Assembly: GCF_902167635.1 (NCBI RefSeq)
Contig: NZ_CABHMS010000001.1
Span: 1 to 64,000, forward strand
DNA: 64,000 bases
Source: Chitinophaga vietnamensis
GTDB taxonomy: Bacteria; Bacteroidota; Bacteroidia; Chitinophagales; Chitinophagaceae
Direction: 5' to 3'
The stretch's first letter is position 1, and each line of letters starts with the position of its first letter. The translations under genes were made by a program, and so were the position numbers. Below are positions 43,515-53,800 of this stretch, in pieces. The notes below the pieces were generated by a model, which was not told the DNA's origin, searched no databases, and saw only the letters and a program-made list of their open reading frames with translations.

Positions 43515-46500
43515 ATGAAAAATCAAGTCACCACAAAGGAGGGCCTCTCCTTTTCCCGCCATTTCACCAAAGAAGGAGTGAGCCCATATGAGCAGTTCGA
43601 GTATGATTTACGCTCTTCTGTGATCCGGAACCCGGGGGGAGATATTGTTTTCGAGATGAACAATGTAGAAGTGCCAAGGGGCTGGTCGCAGATCGCGACA
43701 GACATCCTGGCCCAGAAATATTTCCGTAAGGCCGGCGTGCCACAGCCAGACGGCAGCACCGGGCGCGAAACCTCGGTAAAGCAGGTCGTGCACCGAATGG
43801 CCAATTGCTGGCGCGCATGGGGAGAGCGGTATGGATATTTTGCTTCAGAGAAAGATGCACAAATATTTTATGAAGAATTAACCTTTAGTATGTTGAACCA
43901 GGCCTGTGTTCCCAACTCGCCACAATGGTTCAATACCGGCCTCTACGAAAGCTACGGTATCAAAGGAAAACCGCAAGGGCACTACTATGTAGAGCAAAGC
44001 ACCGGCAAATTGGAGAAGTCTACTTCCGCCTATGAACGGCCGCAGCCACATGCGTGTTTTATCCTCAGTGTGGAGGACGATCTGGTGAATGATGGCGGCA
44101 TTATGGACCTTTGGATGAGAGAGGCGCGCATCTTCAAATACGGTTCAGGGGTGGGCACTAACTTTTCCCATATCCGTGGCGAAGGCGAGAAACTCAGTGG
44201 TGGCGGCACTTCCAGCGGCCTGATGAGCTTTCTGAAGATTGGCGACCGCGCCGCCGGCGCCATCAAATCCGGCGGCACCACCCGTCGCGCCGCCAAAATG
44301 GTATGCCTGGACCTCGATCACCCGGAAGTGCTGGATTTCATTAACTGGAAAGTAGAAGAAGAGAAAAAAGTGGCTGCCCTCATCGCAGCTGGCTACTCCT
44401 CCGATTATGAAGGAGAAGCCTACCGTACAGTATCCGGCCAGAACTCCAATAACTCCGTTCGAATACCGAACAGCTTCTTCCACCGCCTGGCTGAAGATGG
44501 CGATTGGGAGCTGAAAGCCCGTACCAGCGGCAAAACCATGAAAACGATAAAGGCCAAAGACCTTTGGGACCAGATATCCTATGCCGCCTGGCGCTGCGCC
44601 GATCCCGGCACACAATACGATACAACGATCAACGAGTGGCATACCTGCCCGCAGGGTGGCCGGATCAATGCATCCAACCCTTGTTCGGAATATATGTTCC
44701 TCGACAATACCGCCTGTAACCTCGCTTCTGTGAACCTGCGCCGCTTCTTTGATGAAGCGCAGAACCATTTCGATGTACCCGGCTTTGAATATACCGTAAG
44801 ACTGTGGACCACCGTACTTGAAATATCCGTGCTGATGGCCCAGTTCCCGTCGAAAGAGGTAGCCCAGCTCAGTTACGAATATCGCACCCTGGGACTGGGA
44901 TTCGCCAATCTCGGCTCTATGCTGATGGTGAGCGGTATTGCTTACGACAGCGAGGAAGCACGTGGCATTGCAGGCGCTATTACCGCTATTATGACCGGCG
45001 TAGCTTATAAAACATCCGCTGAGATGGCGGCCCACCTGGGCGCCTTTCCGCAATATGCGCCTAACCGGGAAGATATGCTACGGGTGATGCGCAACCACCG
45101 CGCGGCCGCCTACGATGCCATAGAGGCCTATGAGGGCCTTGAAATACGGCCCCAGGGCATCAATGCACGCTACTGCCCCGACTACCTGCTCAAGGCCGCT
45201 ACCAAGGCCTGGGACGAAGCGGTGAAACTGGGCGAGATCCACGGCTACCGCAATGCGCAGGCCACGGTGATCGCGCCTACCGGCACGATTGGCCTGGTGA
45301 TGGATTGTGATACAACCGGTGTGGAACCTGATTTCGCACTGGTGAAGTTTAAAAAATTATCCGGCGGCGGTTATTTCAAGATCATTAACCAATCGATACC
45401 TGTGGCCTTGCACAACCTGGGATACAAGCCCAACGAGATCAAGGCAATCGTGGATTATGCCAAAGGTACCGGCAGTTTCGCCGGTGCGCCGTATATCAAC
45501 CAGCAATCCTTGAGTGAGAAAGGCTTTATCGGAGAAGAGCTGAAAAAACTGGATGCGGCAGTGGTATCTTCCTTCGACATTTCTTTTGTTTTCAACGTAT
45601 ACACGCTGGGCGAAGAATGCCTGCAAAGGCTGGGATTCAAGCCGGAACAATATTTCAGCATGGAGTTCAGCCTGCTGCATGAACTGGGCTTCAGCGATGA
45701 GCAGATAGATGCCGCGAATGATTACGTGTGTGGCACCATGACTGTAGAAGGGGCGCCTTATCTGAAAGAAGCGCACCTGCCCGTATTTGATTGCGCTAAC
45801 AAATGCGGCAAGCATGGCGAGCGTTATATCCATCCACACGGGCATATCCGGATGATGGCCGCTACGCAGCCGTTTATTTCGGGCGCCATTTCAAAAACGA
45901 TCAATCTGCCTAATGAAGCGGCGGTAGAAGAAATTGCAGACGCCTACAAGATGAGCTGGGAGCTGGGCCTCAAGGCTTGCGCATTGTACCGCGATGGCAG
46001 CAAGTTAAGCCAGCCGCTCAGTAACAAAAGCGACAAGAAGAAAAAGAGCGAGGCTGCTCCGGTGGCTGAACAGGCGCAGATCATGGACCTTGACCAGCTC
46101 ACCATCGAAGAGTTGCTGGAAGAGGTGAACAAGCGTATGCTGGCCAGCAAGGACACTACGCTAAAGCGGCTGCTGTCGCGCATTGTAGAGCGTAAGACGC
46201 TGCCTTCGAAGCGGGGTGGTTTTACGCAGAAGGCCAAGGTGGGCGGACAAGCTATCTTCCTGCGTACCGGAGAGTACAATGATGGTACGCTGGGTGAGAT
46301 CTTCATTGACCTGGCGAAGGAAGGTTCTACCTTGCGCAGTTTGATGAACTGCTTTGCCATCGCTGTTTCTGTGGGATTGCAGTATGGGGTGCCGCTGGAA
46401 GAATTTGTGGACAAGTTTGTGTTTACACGTTTTGAGCCGGCGGGTATGGTGGATCATCCGAATATCAAATCGGCCACTTCGCTGATCGATTATATTTTCC

Positions 46501-46829
46501 GTGTGTTAGGATATGAGTATCTGGGCCGTACTGATCTTGTGCATCTGCTGGATGCGCCGGGCAATACGGGAGAGGATGAAGAGGACGACGAACAGGCGCC
46601 TTCCTTATCGAGTGTGCGTGTTACTTATCCGGGCAGCGGGCAGCAGGCCGCTCCGAAGCCGGCGAAACAGGCCATGGCAGCGGCACAGGGACAGGAGAAC
46701 AGTACGCAGGACTATATGCGGAGTATGCAAAGTGATGCGCCGGCTTGTAGTGTTTGCGGGCATATCACGGTTCGTTCCGGCACTTGTTACAAATGCCTCA
46801 ATTGCGGCAACAGCATGGGTTGTAGCTGA
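43515..46829 (+). CDS. nrdJ: Adenosylcobalamin-dependent ribonucleotide reductase (class II)
   Basis: The enzyme makes deoxyribonucleotides using a B12-derived radical, without oxygen. It is 1104 residues. Marks are Cys131 in [22 protein letters not shown], the active-site NPCSE at 388-392, [28 protein letters not shown], and the C-terminal TSCPD-type and zinc-ribbon part with CSVCGH and CYKCLNCG. The insert [16 protein letters not shown] near 835 is a low-complexity linker. Length and C-terminus match the long class II form. It is a single-gene unit. A DnaA-box pair lies upstream and a terminator at 46946-46977. Confidence 0.97.
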   Translation: MKNQVTTKEGLSFSRHFTKEGVSPYEQFEYDLRSSVIRNPGGDIVFEMNNVEVPRGWSQIATDILAQKYFRKAGVPQPDGSTGRETSVKQVVHRMANCWRAWGERYGYFASEKDAQIFYEELTFSMLNQACVPNSPQWFNTGLYESYGIKGKPQGHYYVEQSTGKLEKSTSAYERPQPHACFILSVEDDLVNDGGIMDLWMREARIFKYGSGVGTNFSHIRGEGEKLSGGGTSSGLMSFLKIGDRAAGAIKSGGTTRRAAKMVCLDLDHPEVLDFINWKVEEEKKVAALIAAGYSSDYEGEAYRTVSGQNSNNSVRIPNSFFHRLAEDGDWELKARTSGKTMKTIKAKDLWDQISYAAWRCADPGTQYDTTINEWHTCPQGGRINASNPCSEYMFLDNTACNLASVNLRRFFDEAQNHFDVPGFEYTVRLWTTVLEISVLMAQFPSKEVAQLSYEYRTLGLGFANLGSMLMVSGIAYDSEEARGIAGAITAIMTGVAYKTSAEMAAHLGAFPQYAPNREDMLRVMRNHRAAAYDAIEAYEGLEIRPQGINARYCPDYLLKAATKAWDEAVKLGEIHGYRNAQATVIAPTGTIGLVMDCDTTGVEPDFALVKFKKLSGGGYFKIINQSIPVALHNLGYKPNEIKAIVDYAKGTGSFAGAPYINQQSLSEKGFIGEELKKLDAAVVSSFDISFVFNVYTLGEECLQRLGFKPEQYFSMEFSLLHELGFSDEQIDAANDYVCGTMTVEGAPYLKEAHLPVFDCANKCGKHGERYIHPHGHIRMMAATQPFISGAISKTINLPNEAAVEEIADAYKMSWELGLKACALYRDGSKLSQPLSNKSDKKKKSEAAPVAEQAQIMDLDQLTIEELLEEVNKRMLASKDTTLKRLLSRIVERKTLPSKRGGFTQKAKVGGQAIFLRTGEYNDGTLGEIFIDLAKEGSTLRSLMNCFAIAVSVGLQYGVPLEEFVDKFVFTRFEPAGMVDHPNIKSATSLIDYIFRVLGYEYLGRTDLVHLLDAPGNTGEDEEDDEQAPSLSSVRVTYPGSGQQAAPKPAKQAMAAAQGQENSTQDYMRSMQSDAPACSVCGHITVRSGTCYKCLNCGNSMGCS

Positions 46830-46859
46830 TTGAGCGTTGCAACTCTTGTTAATGATATG

Positions 46860-46928
46860 TTATTGTGCCTTTAAAATTTCAAAGAAAAATAACATGCACT
46901 TACCTTTGTATTCAAATAGGGTTTTCAT
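46860..46928 (-). CDS. Mini-ORF of 22 codons in the shared motif (uncertain)
   Basis: Reads MKTLFEYKGKCMLFFFEILK then two more residues and a TAA. Its ATG is in the motif GTTACTATCCTATGAAAA, which recurs in front of the plus-strand mini-ORF at 47238. The sequence is not recognised and it may well be untranslated. Confidence 0.2.
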   Translation of the reverse strand: MKTLFEYKGKCMLFFFEILKAQ

Positions 46929-46977
46929 AGGATAGTAACAAATTGAGGGCGCTTTTCTAGGCGCCCTTACTTTTTTT
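46901..46977 (+). ncRNA. Possible short RNA: -7 box, motif copy and terminator
   Basis: TACCTTTG (46901-46908) fits TAnnTTTG. About 7-8 nt further would start a transcript of roughly 60 nt running through the motif copy to the terminator stem AGGGCGC/GCGCCCT (46946-46967) and T tract (46971-46977). Also works as the terminator region of nrdJ. No RNA family assigned. Confidence 0.35.
46946..46977 (+). terminator. Rho-independent terminator after nrdJ
   Basis: AGGGCGC and GCGCCCT pair around TTTTCTAG, followed by TACTTTTTTT. It lies about 115 nt after the nrdJ stop. Confidence 0.85.
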
Positions 46978-47195
46978 AAGAACCCTTCATTTTTTTCTCT
47001 CCCGACGGCCTGTTAAACAGGTCTTTCTACCAGATGAGTTTCTCCTTCAATTGTTCCAAATAGCCTAGCCGATGCTGGGATATTTAGTTAATCTGCGAAA
47101 AAAGCGTCTTTTTTTAATTTATATTTAATTTCTGCCTCAAGTATTTGATTTATATTAATATTTGCCATTTTCCCTTCGTCATGATATAATTTTAT

Positions 47196-47203
47196 TATAT
47201 TTG
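47196..47203 (+). promoter_or_regulatory. Candidate -7 box of the second short transcript
   Basis: TATATTTG fits TAnnTTTG, 24 nt before the second motif copy. No clear -33. Confidence 0.3.
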
Positions 47204-47237
47204 TTATTGTATTAATTTTTATTATGGTTACTGTCCT

Positions 47238-47285
47238 ATGAAAAACCAAATATTCCTACACCGCATGACTCATCATGCACTGTAA
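47238..47285 (+). CDS. Mini-ORF of 15 codons, possible leader peptide (uncertain)
   Basis: MKNQIFLHRMTHHAL, with three His in 15 residues. Its ATG is in the shared motif GTTACTGTCCTATGAAAA. It ends 10 nt before a strong terminator stem (47296-47320), an arrangement like an attenuator leader, but no amino-acid biosynthesis operon follows. Translation is unproven. Confidence 0.25.
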   Translation: MKNQIFLHRMTHHAL

Positions 47286-47295
47286 ATGACTCTCG

Positions 47296-47329
47296 AAAGC
47301 AATGGTTCGCCCATTGCTTTTGTTTTTTT
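47296..47329 (+). terminator. Rho-independent terminator after the mini-ORF
   Basis: AAAGCAATGG and CCATTGCTTT pair around TTCGC and are followed by TGTTTTTTTG. Confidence 0.85.
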
Positions 47330-47410
47330 GCGGGTTTTTACGCATTTTTTGCCTTTATTAGAAAACTCGAAATATAATTTGTATTTTTAAACTCGAAAAT
47401 TTTAAGCCTT

Positions 47411-47923
47411 ATGAAAAAGCTGTTGTTTCTGCTGTTGGTAGTTTTGGCCGCAGCCGCATCAGCAAATGCCAACACTGGGTTTAAATTCGGGGATAATAAC
47501 GGAGGAGGCAAGAACGGCGATAACAACGACAACCGCAATAATCCGAAACCTCCGGCCGCAAACAATAGTACTAAACCGCTCCGACTGGAAGAATATGTGC
47601 TGTTATTCCCCCGCGTTGAAAACACGGAGAAAGTGGATCAATGTGAGTTGGAAAATGCGATCGTGGACCTCTACAAATGGTATCTGCAGAACGAAAACAA
47701 GATCAATAATAACGACTTCTTGAAAGGAAGCGGTAAGGAATTGGTATTCCCGTTCAAAGTGGATCCCAAGACTTTGCAACAATACTTTTTGTTTATCAAA
47801 AAGAATTTCCCGGGCTTCAGCGAAGACGATCTGAGCAATGTAAAACGCTCCCGGAAAAATAATGCGCCAGTTACTGTACGCGACGAAATGGAGAATCCAT
47901 TGTCAATTTCTGTAAACAGATAA
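47411..47923 (+). CDS. Small exported protein with Gly/Asn/Asp linker, function unknown
   Basis: A 170-residue protein with signal peptide MKKLLFLLLVVLAAAASANA. A low-complexity stretch follows (GDNNGGGKNGDNNDNRNNPK), then a soluble domain of about 110 residues rich in charged residues (ENAIVDLYKWYLQNENKIN, QQYFLFIKKNFPGFSEDD). The domain is not recognised. A YcxB-like gene begins 21 nt after its stop and should be co-transcribed. Confidence 0.65.
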   Translation: MKKLLFLLLVVLAAAASANANTGFKFGDNNGGGKNGDNNDNRNNPKPPAANNSTKPLRLEEYVLLFPRVENTEKVDQCELENAIVDLYKWYLQNENKINNNDFLKGSGKELVFPFKVDPKTLQQYFLFIKKNFPGFSEDDLSNVKRSRKNNAPVTVRDEMENPLSISVNR

Positions 47924-47944
47924 AAACTACTTTGCCAGGCCGGA

Positions 47945-48433
47945 ATGCAATTAGAGTTCAGTTACGATAAGAATGAGGTGCTGTATGCATTGCGCTACCA
48001 TTTTATGCACCGGGGTGAGATAAAGGTTTTCCGTAACACACTGATCATCTTTTTACTGGCCACATTGGCGGGCTTCGTTTTCAAGCTGGTTACTCCCGGC
48101 GCCTTGGCCGGCGTAACCGCCATGGTACTGCTACTGGGATGGGTATTCTGGTTCCTCCTGCCCATCTCTATCTACAACAAAGCCGCTACTTTCAAAGACG
48201 ATATCCATCTCAAATATTCTGATGAAGGCCTGCTGATCTCTACCCGGTCCAGCAACCACCCACGTTCCATCGGCTGGAATAATTTTTCCAGGGTGGTGGA
48301 AACAAAAAAGTTCTTCTTCCTGTACCGCGACAAAAAAACTTTCTTTCTTATCCCCACCAGTGCTTTTCAATCGGAAGAGGCCTACAATCATTTCGCGTCG
48401 CTGCTGAAAACGAAAGTTTCCAATTACAAATAA
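47945..48433 (+). CDS. YcxB-like membrane protein
   Basis: A 162-residue protein with two adjacent transmembrane helices (about 30-75: NTLIIFLLATLAGFVFKLV and VTAMVLLLGWVFWFLLPISI) and a C-terminal YcxB-like domain (GWNNFSRVVETKKFFFLYR, FFLIPTSAF). The family is widespread and its role is not known. It follows the exported 170-residue protein. Its stop touches the stop of the convergent DUF2490 gene with no spacer. Confidence 0.8.
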   Translation: MQLEFSYDKNEVLYALRYHFMHRGEIKVFRNTLIIFLLATLAGFVFKLVTPGALAGVTAMVLLLGWVFWFLLPISIYNKAATFKDDIHLKYSDEGLLISTRSSNHPRSIGWNNFSRVVETKKFFFLYRDKKTFFLIPTSAFQSEEAYNHFASLLKTKVSNYK

Positions 48434-49153
48434 TTACAGTTGCAAAGTTTGAAATACAGCAAAATGCAGGATATGATTCATTGTCCTGGCGCCGCTGTTT
48501 GCCTGCACCAACTGGTTCATATAACCGATATCGGCTTTCAGGTTGCTATTGAACTGATAGCCGGCGGCCAGGAGGAAGCGATTCTGATCGAAGAGCAGGT
48601 TGCTGATCTGGTTGCCCCAGAGGTTCAGGAAGATCTCATCCTGTAATGCTACATAGAATGGCGTGGGCGCTTTTTTGTGTTTGATGGCCAGTTGCGTGCG
48701 ATTGAAATAACGCAGGCGGTTGCCGTATTTCCAGTCATTGACGGGCATGTGCGGGCCGCTTGCATTGGGCTGCGCCACCCAGCGCTGTTCCAGCCGGAAG
48801 CGATGCGTCATATCCAGTTTGGGCGCGCGGTAGATGTACTGTTCAAAGATGCGTTGCTCCGGCAACCAGGCATTCACCGGGGCACTGTAGGTGGGCACAT
48901 AGGCGTAACCCAGTAACAGGTGATGTTGTTTGTTGACCGAATATTGCAGGCCGCCGCGCATAAGCAGCTGGCCCTTACCGCTGATGCCATCCCTGAGCCG
49001 CAGCTGGATATCGAATGGAACGCTCCACTTGTTATTCGGGAGCTTTACGGTACCGAAATAGGTGTACCAATGTTGGTAGATGTGTGACATATCCTGTGCT
49101 GCCGCCGTTCGCGCTATGCACACGAATGCCAGTAAGAACAATGCTTTCCTCAT
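48434..49153 (-). CDS. DUF2490 outer-membrane-like protein
   Basis: A 239-residue exported protein. The ATG at 49153 is chosen because it begins a signal peptide (MRKALFLLAFVCIARTAAAQ). The body follows the DUF2490 pattern of paired beta strands: QHWYTYFGTVKLPNNKWSVP, RFRLEQRWVAQ, RLRYFNRTQLAI and QFNSNLKADIGYMNQ, ending with an aromatic/hydrophobic strand. It is probably a barrel in the outer membrane, with unknown function. It abuts the YcxB-like gene tail to tail. Confidence 0.82.
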   Translation of the reverse strand: MRKALFLLAFVCIARTAAAQDMSHIYQHWYTYFGTVKLPNNKWSVPFDIQLRLRDGISGKGQLLMRGGLQYSVNKQHHLLLGYAYVPTYSAPVNAWLPEQRIFEQYIYRAPKLDMTHRFRLEQRWVAQPNASGPHMPVNDWKYGNRLRYFNRTQLAIKHKKAPTPFYVALQDEIFLNLWGNQISNLLFDQNRFLLAAGYQFNSNLKADIGYMNQLVQANSGARTMNHILHFAVFQTLQL

Positions 49154-49250
49154 ATAGTCGCAAAATATAGGTTGGGTTAAATATAGGGTTTTACGGGCGA
49201 TTGAAGAAGAGGCCGGCGCTGGCCGCAAGCAGCACCCCCGTAAAAGGGAA

Positions 49251-49286
49251 GCGCCCGGACCAGCTTTGGTGGCTGATCTCGGGCGC
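49251..49286 (-). terminator. Weak terminator after the SusD-like gene
   Basis: GCGCCCG (49251-49257) pairs with CGGGCGC (49280-49286) with further inner pairing. On the minus strand TTCCCTTTT follows. The stop of the SusD-like gene is about 35 nt before it. Confidence 0.45.
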
Positions 49287-49321
49287 CTGTTGATTGTTGT
49301 TTAGCGATGGTTGCTGGTTTG

Positions 49322-50809
49322 TTAAAATTTATTGTACCACAGCTTGGTGCCTTTCTTATCTCCGCCGATAGCGGAAGAAGCGGCATTGTAATTAGCCTGG
49401 TTCTGTGTTTGTTCTGATTGAGGATAAGTGAGTCGGTACGGCACAAAGCTGACGCTGGGATCCACAGAGCCTGATACCGGCGCTATGAACAGCGGCTGGC
49501 CGCCAGGGCGTGCAAAGTGCAGCCTTGTTCTTTCAAACCAGGCCTGAAAGCCCTGTGGATACAGGGCCAACCATTTTTGTGTACCGATAACATTCCTCCA
49601 GTCGGCCGCATCGTACGGCACGCGTGTAAGATAGGCCTGAATTGTATGGTCTGTAATATCTGTGTTGTTGGTAAGTATACGCCAGTAGTTGATAGAGGCG
49701 GTGACGCCATTCTGATAATGCGTGGCGGCATCGCCTACGGCAAAGCCGCGTGCTGCCGCTTCTGACAGGATAAACTCCACTTCTGCATAACTCATGAGCG
49801 TGCCGGGCATTGTGGCGCTGTAGATCTGTTTGCCGGGATAGGAATAATGATCCGGCGACAAACGGTTAGGATCTGAGTTGGAAGAGCCATAAGGCATGCC
49901 TTTGATGGTATCCGTTGCAGGCGCGGGCCGGCAATAGATGGGCAGGCGCGGGTCGCTCACGCTTTTCATGTAATCCACCAGTGTGGAACTGACAAAGAAA
50001 TCGCTGATGGCGCGTTCCGATTCATTGAACGGGAATTTATTGGGCGCTGTTTCCTGGTATTTGAAATCTGCATTGTCGAGATTACTGCTGAAGGCATCTT
50101 TGTAATGCGCTTCAATGATGCGCTGGGCGGTGGCTTTATCGGCATCGGCCATGCGGATAGCGAAACGCAGCAACAGGGAATGCGCGAGTTTCTTCCATTT
50201 CATCACATCTCCATTGTAGATGATATCACCACTATTGAAGCCCGCCTGCGAAGAGTCCAGTACGGCGATCTGCGCCTGCACAGTATCTATCAGGGATTTG
50301 TAGATAGTTTGTGCATCATCATATTTGGGCGTGATGTTGGTGCTTGCCTTGAATGCATCGGAGTAGGGCACGTTGCCGTAGGTATCTGCCAGTATCTGGA
50401 ATATCCATGCTTTCATGATCTTGGCGATGGCATTCTGGTTGGCAACGCCGGATTTATCAGCTTTGGCATCGTTCTGTTTCACCAGCTCGTCGAGGTCGTG
50501 CAGCGCGATGCTGTACAGGTTATTCCAGAGCGTGGCGTTGTTTCCTTCGTCCAGCTGGTATTGCGCATCGTTGGTGCGGGAGTTGCCGGTCCAGTATTGT
50601 GCAAATTCCATCGCAATGTAGCCATTTTGTAATCCGCTGTAAAGCAGGTCCATGGTGGCTTTCTGCGCACCGGTAAGCAGGTACGCCGGTTGCGCAGTAG
50701 TAGGTTTGGTAGGGTCGCGGTTCATATCGTCGAACTTTTTACAGCCGGCGATAGCCAGGAGCGCCAGTAAGAGTAGGGTGCTGCTATATTTCAACATACT
50801 TTTCATCAT
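49322..50809 (-). CDS. SusD/RagB-family lipoprotein
   Basis: A 495-residue surface glycan- or peptide-binding lipoprotein that caps a SusC barrel. The signal peptide ends in a lipobox LLAIAGCKK. The body has the helical TPR-like SusD fold: MNRDPTKPTTAQPAYLLTG, AMEFAQYWTGNSRTNDAQY, DTYGNVPYSDAF, MKWKKLAHSLLLRFAIRMAD and ALYPQGFQAWFERTRL. The last three are typical of the SusD-like-2 subgroup. It starts 9 nt after the SusC stop. No glycoside hydrolase, protease or sigma/anti-sigma gene follows, so the substrate cannot be guessed. Confidence 0.92.
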   Translation of the reverse strand: MMKSMLKYSSTLLLLALLAIAGCKKFDDMNRDPTKPTTAQPAYLLTGAQKATMDLLYSGLQNGYIAMEFAQYWTGNSRTNDAQYQLDEGNNATLWNNLYSIALHDLDELVKQNDAKADKSGVANQNAIAKIMKAWIFQILADTYGNVPYSDAFKASTNITPKYDDAQTIYKSLIDTVQAQIAVLDSSQAGFNSGDIIYNGDVMKWKKLAHSLLLRFAIRMADADKATAQRIIEAHYKDAFSSNLDNADFKYQETAPNKFPFNESERAISDFFVSSTLVDYMKSVSDPRLPIYCRPAPATDTIKGMPYGSSNSDPNRLSPDHYSYPGKQIYSATMPGTLMSYAEVEFILSEAAARGFAVGDAATHYQNGVTASINYWRILTNNTDITDHTIQAYLTRVPYDAADWRNVIGTQKWLALYPQGFQAWFERTRLHFARPGGQPLFIAPVSGSVDPSVSFVPYRLTYPQSEQTQNQANYNAASSAIGGDKKGTKLWYNKF

Positions 50810-50818
50810 CTTCAAATT

Positions 50819-53800
50819 TTAGAATGATACATTGAGGTTAACGCCATAAGACCGGAGAGATGGCAAGGCGCCGCCTTCAATCCCCTGGATATTGGAAGAG
50901 GAATTGATGATGTTGGACGGATCCACATTGGGTGCGTTGGAATGGATCAGCCAGAGGTTACGTCCGTAGAGCGACAGACGGGCGCCCTGGGCTTTGATCT
51001 TTTTATACCAGGACTCCGGCAGGTTATAACCGATCTTGGCTTCTCTCAAATAAACATAGCTCGCATCATACAGATTAGCTTTACTGATCACATTACCCCC
51101 ATTGAAATTGAAATGGTCTTTGGCAGAGATGACCGTTGTGTTTTGATGACCATCATCTGTTACGCCGGGAACAACGATACCTTTTTCGCGGATACCGTTG
51201 GCCACCGTGCTTTCCAGCAGGCCGGACTTTTCGCCATACAGATTGGTGTAAGAGAAAAAGTTACCGCCGTGTTGGAAATCGATGAGTGCAGAAAGATAGA
51301 TGCCTTTCCAGGTGAAGGTGTTGGTGATACCGCCTACATAATCCGGATAGGCGTTACCGATAGGTTTAACTTCACTCACCTGATAGAAACCTTTTGCATC
51401 TACTTTGCGGTTGCCTTTATCATCATACACATAGTCTGTACCCATGATGGTGCCGAGCGCTTCGCCTACTTTCGCTACCACAGACACTTTCTGGGTACGG
51501 CGGTCGGTGCCGATCACGAGCATGGGCAGCGAGGTATTGTACTGCGCGATATCCATGTTCAGCAGTTTGTTGCGGTTGCGGGCCACGTTAGCGTTGATAT
51601 CCCACCGGAAGCCATTTTTCAGGCGTATGGGATTGAGGTTCAGGCCTACTTCTATACCGCGGTTCTGTACACTGCCGCCGTTTACATAAGTGCCGGTAAA
51701 GCCTGTGGCAGCGGGTATTTGCAGGGTGATGATCTGATCTTTAGTGGTACGGTTGTAGAAGGTGAAGTCCACACCGATGTGGTTATCGAGGAATTTCAGT
51801 TCAACGCCTGCCTCATATTCCGTGGTGCGCTCCGGTTTGAGGTCCTGGTTGAATTTGACAGGAGAGAACTGTGATATCGGGTTGTTGCCGAAAGGCGGTA
51901 CGAATGCGTATGAATCGTAGATGCGGTATGGATCGGCATCGTTACCTACGGCGGCCACGCTACCTCTCAGTTTACCGAAGGAGAGCCATTTCCAGTCTTT
52001 CAACAGATCGGAGAATACGAACGACAATGATGCGGATGGATAGAAGTATTGGTTATTCCCTTTCTTCAATGTGGAGCTCCAATCACTGCGGCCGGTGAGG
52101 TCGAGGAACAGCATGTTCCTGAAACCGAGGTTGGCGGTGGCGAAGGCGGAGTTGATCTGTTTTTCGTAGTATTCATCGATCGGTTGTGCAGGAGATACCG
52201 AGTTGTTGAGATTATATACATCCGGGATGATGAGGCCACCTACGGTGCTACCGCCGGTAACGGTCCATTTGCGGTGCATGATGTTGCCGCCGGCAGTGGC
52301 GCTGAGCAAGAAGTCTTTGCCCAGTTCCTTCCTGATGTTGGCGGTGAGCTCGTAGTTCATTTCCCTGGAAGTGCGGATACGCTTGGTGTAAAGTCCTACG
52401 AAATAATCTTTTGCTGTTCTTTCTTCTTCCAAAGTATTATAATCATCCATGTATACGCGACCGCTGAAGGAGAGCCATTTGGTGGCTTCGAGATCGAGGC
52501 CGGCGAAGCCGAAGAGGCGGTTGCGGCTATCTGTTTCATAGTCTTTGTAACGGTTCCAGTATGGGCCGTTGGATGATGCCGGTGTAGGATCGTTCCAGGA
52601 TTTGCGGTTCCAGGTTATCTGTGATCCATCGGCGTATTGATATCTTTTCTCCATCTCGTTATCCAGTTGGCGCTGGCCATACATGGTGAATTGCAAGGTA
52701 GGATTAGGGCCTGTGAAACCGGTGCCTGGCCTTGCTTTGGCGGCGAGCGCGCTGTAGTTCATGGCTGCAACGGCGGTGAGGCCTTTCGCCAGTTTATAGT
52801 TACCGTTGAAGGAGAGATTATTACGATGCAGCGAAGAGTTAGGCAGGATGAAGCTTTGGCTCATGTTACCATACGACAGGCGGAAGCCGCCTTTATCATT
52901 GTTGCCGCTCATCGCGATGTTGTTGGTAAGTGTAAATCCTGTTCTATAAAAATCTTTGACATTATTGGGTTGTGCTACCCAAGGTGTTGTTTTACCGAAG
53001 TAAGGGTTGTTTTTGTTTTTATCCCATGACCAGTAAGGCCTTACCAAACGCCCGTCCAGCTTGGGTCCCCAGGAGGCGTCTTCATAATATTGCGGCAGGA
53101 GATCGTAACGGCCTTTACCGTTGTTATCGTCATAAGCGCCGCTTTGTGCGTTGAGGAATCCTTCTGGATGTTGATTATAGTAGAGCGTATCGAACTTGCC
53201 ATTAGCGCCGCCGCCGTATTGGTTCTGGTATTTAGGCAGTACATATACCTGATCTATCTGGGCATTGAGGCTGTAAGTTACGCCGATACCTTTTTCCTGG
53301 TCGGGACGTTTTTTGGTGGAGATGAGCAGTACGCCATTAGCGCCGCGGCTGCCGTACAATGCAGTGGCGGCGGCGCCTTTCAGCACGGAGATGTTTTCGA
53401 TATCTTCCGGGTTGATATCCTGCAGCGGGCTACCGAAGTCGTAACCGCCGCCACCATTCAGTTGTCCGTACTGGTTGGTGTTATTGTTGACGATGGGAAC
53501 GCCATCTACTACGATGAAAGCGTTGTTATCACCGAGGATAGATTTCACACCGCGGATAGTGATCTTGGAAGAACCGCCCATGGAACCTGTATTGGTATTG
53601 ACTTGCAGGCCGGGCACTTTTCCGCTCAATGCGTTGACGAAGTTCACTTCTTTTGCTTCCTGTACGGCGCTGCCGCTTACTTCCTGCATGGCGTAACCTA
53701 CTGCGCGCGGATTCCTTTTGATACCGAGTGCGGTAACAACTACTTCCGACAATACTTTTTTGGTAGCGTTGGAAGGAGTAAGTTGTACGTTGACAGGCGC

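Larger units (their letters stand above)
46830..47410. other. Gene-poor region with short-transcript signals
   Basis: This 581-nt AT-rich region has no long ORF. It has two divergent copies of a 24-nt motif (46916-46939 minus, 47227-47250 plus), each holding an ATG of a mini-ORF, two terminators (46946-46977 and 47296-47329), and -7-like boxes at 46901 and 47196. A hairpin GGCCTGT/ACAGGTC (about 47008-47022) lies between. A direct repeat AAACTCGAAA (47363-47372 and 47389-47398) lies just before the 47411 gene. Confidence 0.5.

Noticed and set aside
46994-47046. tRNA-like text on the minus strand (CATCTGGTAGAAAGAC resembles a D arm, then an anticodon-like hairpin)
   Set aside because: There is no matching acceptor stem and no T arm with GGTTCGA in place, and the anticodon loop cannot be set to 7 nt. 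It is not counted as a tRNA gene.
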